From Paramacrobiotus richtersi (taxonomy: Eukaryota; Tardigrada; Eutardigrada; Parachela; Macrobiotidae), in the NCBI GenBank assembly GCA_034698045.1, contig JAQGAU010001151.1:1-21105 (forward strand): 21,105 bases of DNA. The letters are read 5' to 3'. The notes under the pieces are model-generated. The model was given only the letters and a program-made list of their open reading frames with translations. It had not been told where the DNA came from and did no database searches. The stretch's first letter is position 1; each line of letters begins with the position of its first letter. Positions 19,383 to 21,105 of the stretch are shown here, in pieces. The translations under genes and the position numbers were made by a program.

Positions 19383-19601
19383 TTTATCCCAGCCACCGGA
19401 AGTGTGGAATCCATTTCTGAGATCATATTTGGTCGCGTAAAAAGGGACCGCGGATCTCTTCCCGCGGTCACGCCTTATCTTGTCGGGTTGAATTATCGTG
19501 TTCCGGCCGTCGAGTTTTATCTCGGTGTTGATCGTATCTCCCATTTTCAGGGTGGGCTCCCAGGGAGGATAGATCGATTTGCAGGAGCAGGGTTTTAACA
19601 C
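19383..19601 (-). CDS. Exon-like frame of unknown family at the right end of unit B
   Basis: A 73-codon minus-strand frame is bounded by an acceptor (ATACCAG) and a donor (AAA/GTGAGC), both phase 0. It is more GC-rich than its surroundings. It begins VLKPCSCKSIYPPWEP, continues KMGDTINTEIKLDG and has a basic GKR-type stretch in the middle; it ends SGGWDK. It reads like an extracellular beta-rich segment, but I know no family for it. The plus strand is also open here (19404-19598), so the strand is not certain. Unit A has the same donor but an in-frame TAG. No further exons downstream or upstream could be attached. Confidence 0.35.
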
Positions 19602-19735
19602 CTGGTATGCCACTACCGTTGCACGATAGACTTGCAATATATTATTGTAGTTAATAATACATCAGCGTTACGTATCTGGCAATGCGGTACTATGTAAATT
19701 TTACGGCGGTATTACGGTTCTTTTCATCTGCGCTG

Positions 19736-20317
19736 AAAGGTCAACTAATTTTCCACAGTAGTACTGTATTAGGCATGTGGACGTACTTTACACTTATGTA
19801 CGTATCTTTCCAGTTTTTACTGATAAGCGAACCGATACCTAATGATAATTCTGTTGTGAGGAAGAGATCACTTTGACGTCAACGACAGACAACGGTCACA
19901 TGACCCTTGGCACCGCCTATGACCGCCACAAAGACGATCGGAATTGCACATCTCTCCGATAGAACTTATTTATCGCAGCAGTATCGTCCACAAAACGATA
20001 GTATCAATGGGGCAATGTACAGATCGGTTATGCAGTATTGGTTCAGATACTAGGATTGTTGTCCGTGAAAGTTAGCACTGAGTTAGCTTACAAGATTCCA
20101 ACCAAAGAATCAAAATTAAGCCGCACGTATTATTGATTAAGGTTGACTCATTGTGATTTCATTGCTTTAAACATTGCGACAACTTGCTTAAGATGATGAT
20201 ATTATTATACACGAGGTTTTTGCACCCAGGATAAAACTTGGTTTCCTGCCGATTCGATCGAGAATTAAAACAAGAGCCTTTCGTCGCTGGCATGGTGTTC
20301 TGACTAATTGTGAAGAA
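19736..20317. other. Intergenic stretch upstream of the oxygenase gene, with a CRE-type palindrome
   Basis: No gene is visible. A full TGACGTCA palindrome (19874-19881), the consensus for CREB/ATF-type bZIP factors, sits about 440 bases before the oxygenase start. An upstream ATG at 20291 opens a three-codon frame (MVF then TGA) just before the main start. Both could be chance. Confidence 0.3.
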
Positions 20318-21105
20318 ATGGACTCCAGACCGAAGAATATCATTCCTATAATTGATTTTGCGCAATACGATGTGCCGGAACGACGGGACGTTCTGGCCAG
20401 TGAAATCTGTTATGCGCTGCGCACAGTGGGATTCATGTACTTGAAAAACCATGGCGTACCAGATCAACAGGCAAGAGGAAAATCAATTCATTCGTTTGCT
20501 TGTCGACTAATGTTTGAGTTGCGCTTTGCAATGAGAAATCAATATTTCACACTTCATTTTCGAAAACTTATATTTTTTTAATTTATTTTAACAAGAAAGC
20601 CACTAATATATGAGTACTATAAATAATAACGTAACTAATGTAAATAAATAAATAATAAAAATCAAGTAAAATAAATACTATCAACAAAAAATGTAACAAA
20701 TACGTGAGTACACAATAAATGCGTTTCAGATAAATGCGTTACAGCTGTTTGTTTTTGTTTATAGATTCAAAATGCGTTTACACGATCAACGGACTTTTTT
20801 CAACTAAGCGAGGAGCAAAAAATGCCGTTTGCAGCACCCAAAGATCAGCGACTGACCAATATGACAGCGTATAATCCCATCGATTCCGAACGGTAAGAAG
20901 CCCCCGGATACAATATAATATATGCAAAGTGGACGCGCACCGTAACTTATTTACAATACAGTAAGAGTACAATTTCCGCTCCACTTGTTTATCGTTAAAT
21001 TATCAACATACAATTTTTGATCGGATTGTTTGTCGTTTTTGCTTGTATAGTACATTAACATACGTATCTGCAGCTTTGATCCATCCAAGCGCAAAGAAAT
21101 CCGAG
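20318..21105 (+). CDS. 2-oxoglutarate/Fe(II) dioxygenase, isopenicillin-N-synthase-like family, N-terminal three exons (partial)
   Basis: Exons 20318-20470, 20765-20892 and 21074 to beyond the right edge. The start ATG is followed by IIPIIDFAQYD, the family's opening beta strand. Then come SEICYALRTVGFMYLKNHGV and, across the first intron, NAFTRSTDFFQLSEEQKMPF, the helix with F-F-x-L-x-x-x-x-K typical of the DIOX_N domain. The third exon continues FDPSKRKEIR. Such proteins use Fe(II) and 2-oxoglutarate to oxidise small molecules. The catalytic HxD...H triad and RxS motif lie in the missing C-terminal part, so activity cannot be judged. The first intron starts with GC, not GT (CAG/GCAAGA): reading through gives a lysine/serine run and a poly-T tail, whereas splicing there restores the family sequence exactly. 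The second intron is GT-AG, phase 2. The animal substrate is unknown. Confidence 0.8.

Larger units (their letters stand above)
11530..19735. repeat. Duplicated gene block, unit B
   Basis: Right copy of the direct tandem duplication described for 1870-10240. All ten exons of the long gene, both Ly6 exons and the BESS-like exon recur here with the same splice phases. Exon length differences from unit A are multiples of three (exons 2, 3, 4 and 8 of the long gene). Differences outside exons include the missing foldback element, the missing intron repeats, and a unit-B-only insertion near 18030-18285. The ends are approximate. Confidence 0.85.

Noticed and set aside
1-21105. tRNA, rRNA or CRISPR features
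   Set aside because: Looking by eye for tRNA B-box/cloverleaf patterns, rRNA core sequences and regularly spaced repeats found nothing convincing on either strand.

Overview
This is a eukaryotic (metazoan) genomic window. Short exons are separated by GT-AG introns (one is GC-AG), and AATAAA-type poly(A) signals and TATA boxes are visible. Single-exon open frames badly under-represent the genes. I rebuilt most of them by comparing two diverged copies of the same gene block in the window and accepting only splice sites that keep frame in both. The gene types (F-box protein, Ly6/three-finger protein, BESS-like motif, secreted Gly/Arg-rich cysteine protein, 2-oxoglutarate oxygenase) suit an invertebrate, probably an ecdysozoan and perhaps a tardigrade. 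The species assignment is a guess.

Layout. (1) 6-811 (+): the last two exons of an F-box-type gene, with its poly(A) signal near 1132. (2) Unit A, about 1870-10240: on the minus strand, in transcription order, a ten-exon secreted-protein gene (8256 to 4160), a Ly6/Quiver-like gene (3343 to 2766) and a BESS-like exon (2459 to 2259). (3) 10240-11530: a non-coding junction with a long, nearly perfect inverted repeat. (4) Unit B, about 11530-19735: the same three features in the same order and strand (17647 to 13589, 13016 to 12515, 12089 to 11826), plus an extra exon-like frame at 19383-19601 whose unit A counterpart has a stop codon. (5) 20318 to the right edge (+): the first three exons of an isopenicillin-N-synthase-like 2-oxoglutarate/Fe(II) oxygenase.

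The most interesting object is the duplicated ten-exon gene, which I do not recognise (503 and 508 residues as reconstructed). It has a signal peptide, then a lysine-started Gly/Arg/Ser-rich tract, then a Ser/Tyr-rich region with a short glycine-rich hydrophobic segment. A C-terminal half with ten conserved cysteines and several N-glycosylation sequons follows. The order of the N-terminal half resembles vertebrate Shadoo/prion proteins; whether that is homology or convergence cannot be decided here. The two units also record insertions since duplication: a 640-bp foldback element with TTAA flanks in the last intron of copy A, a possible transposase relic in unit B, and AT-rich repeats in unit A.
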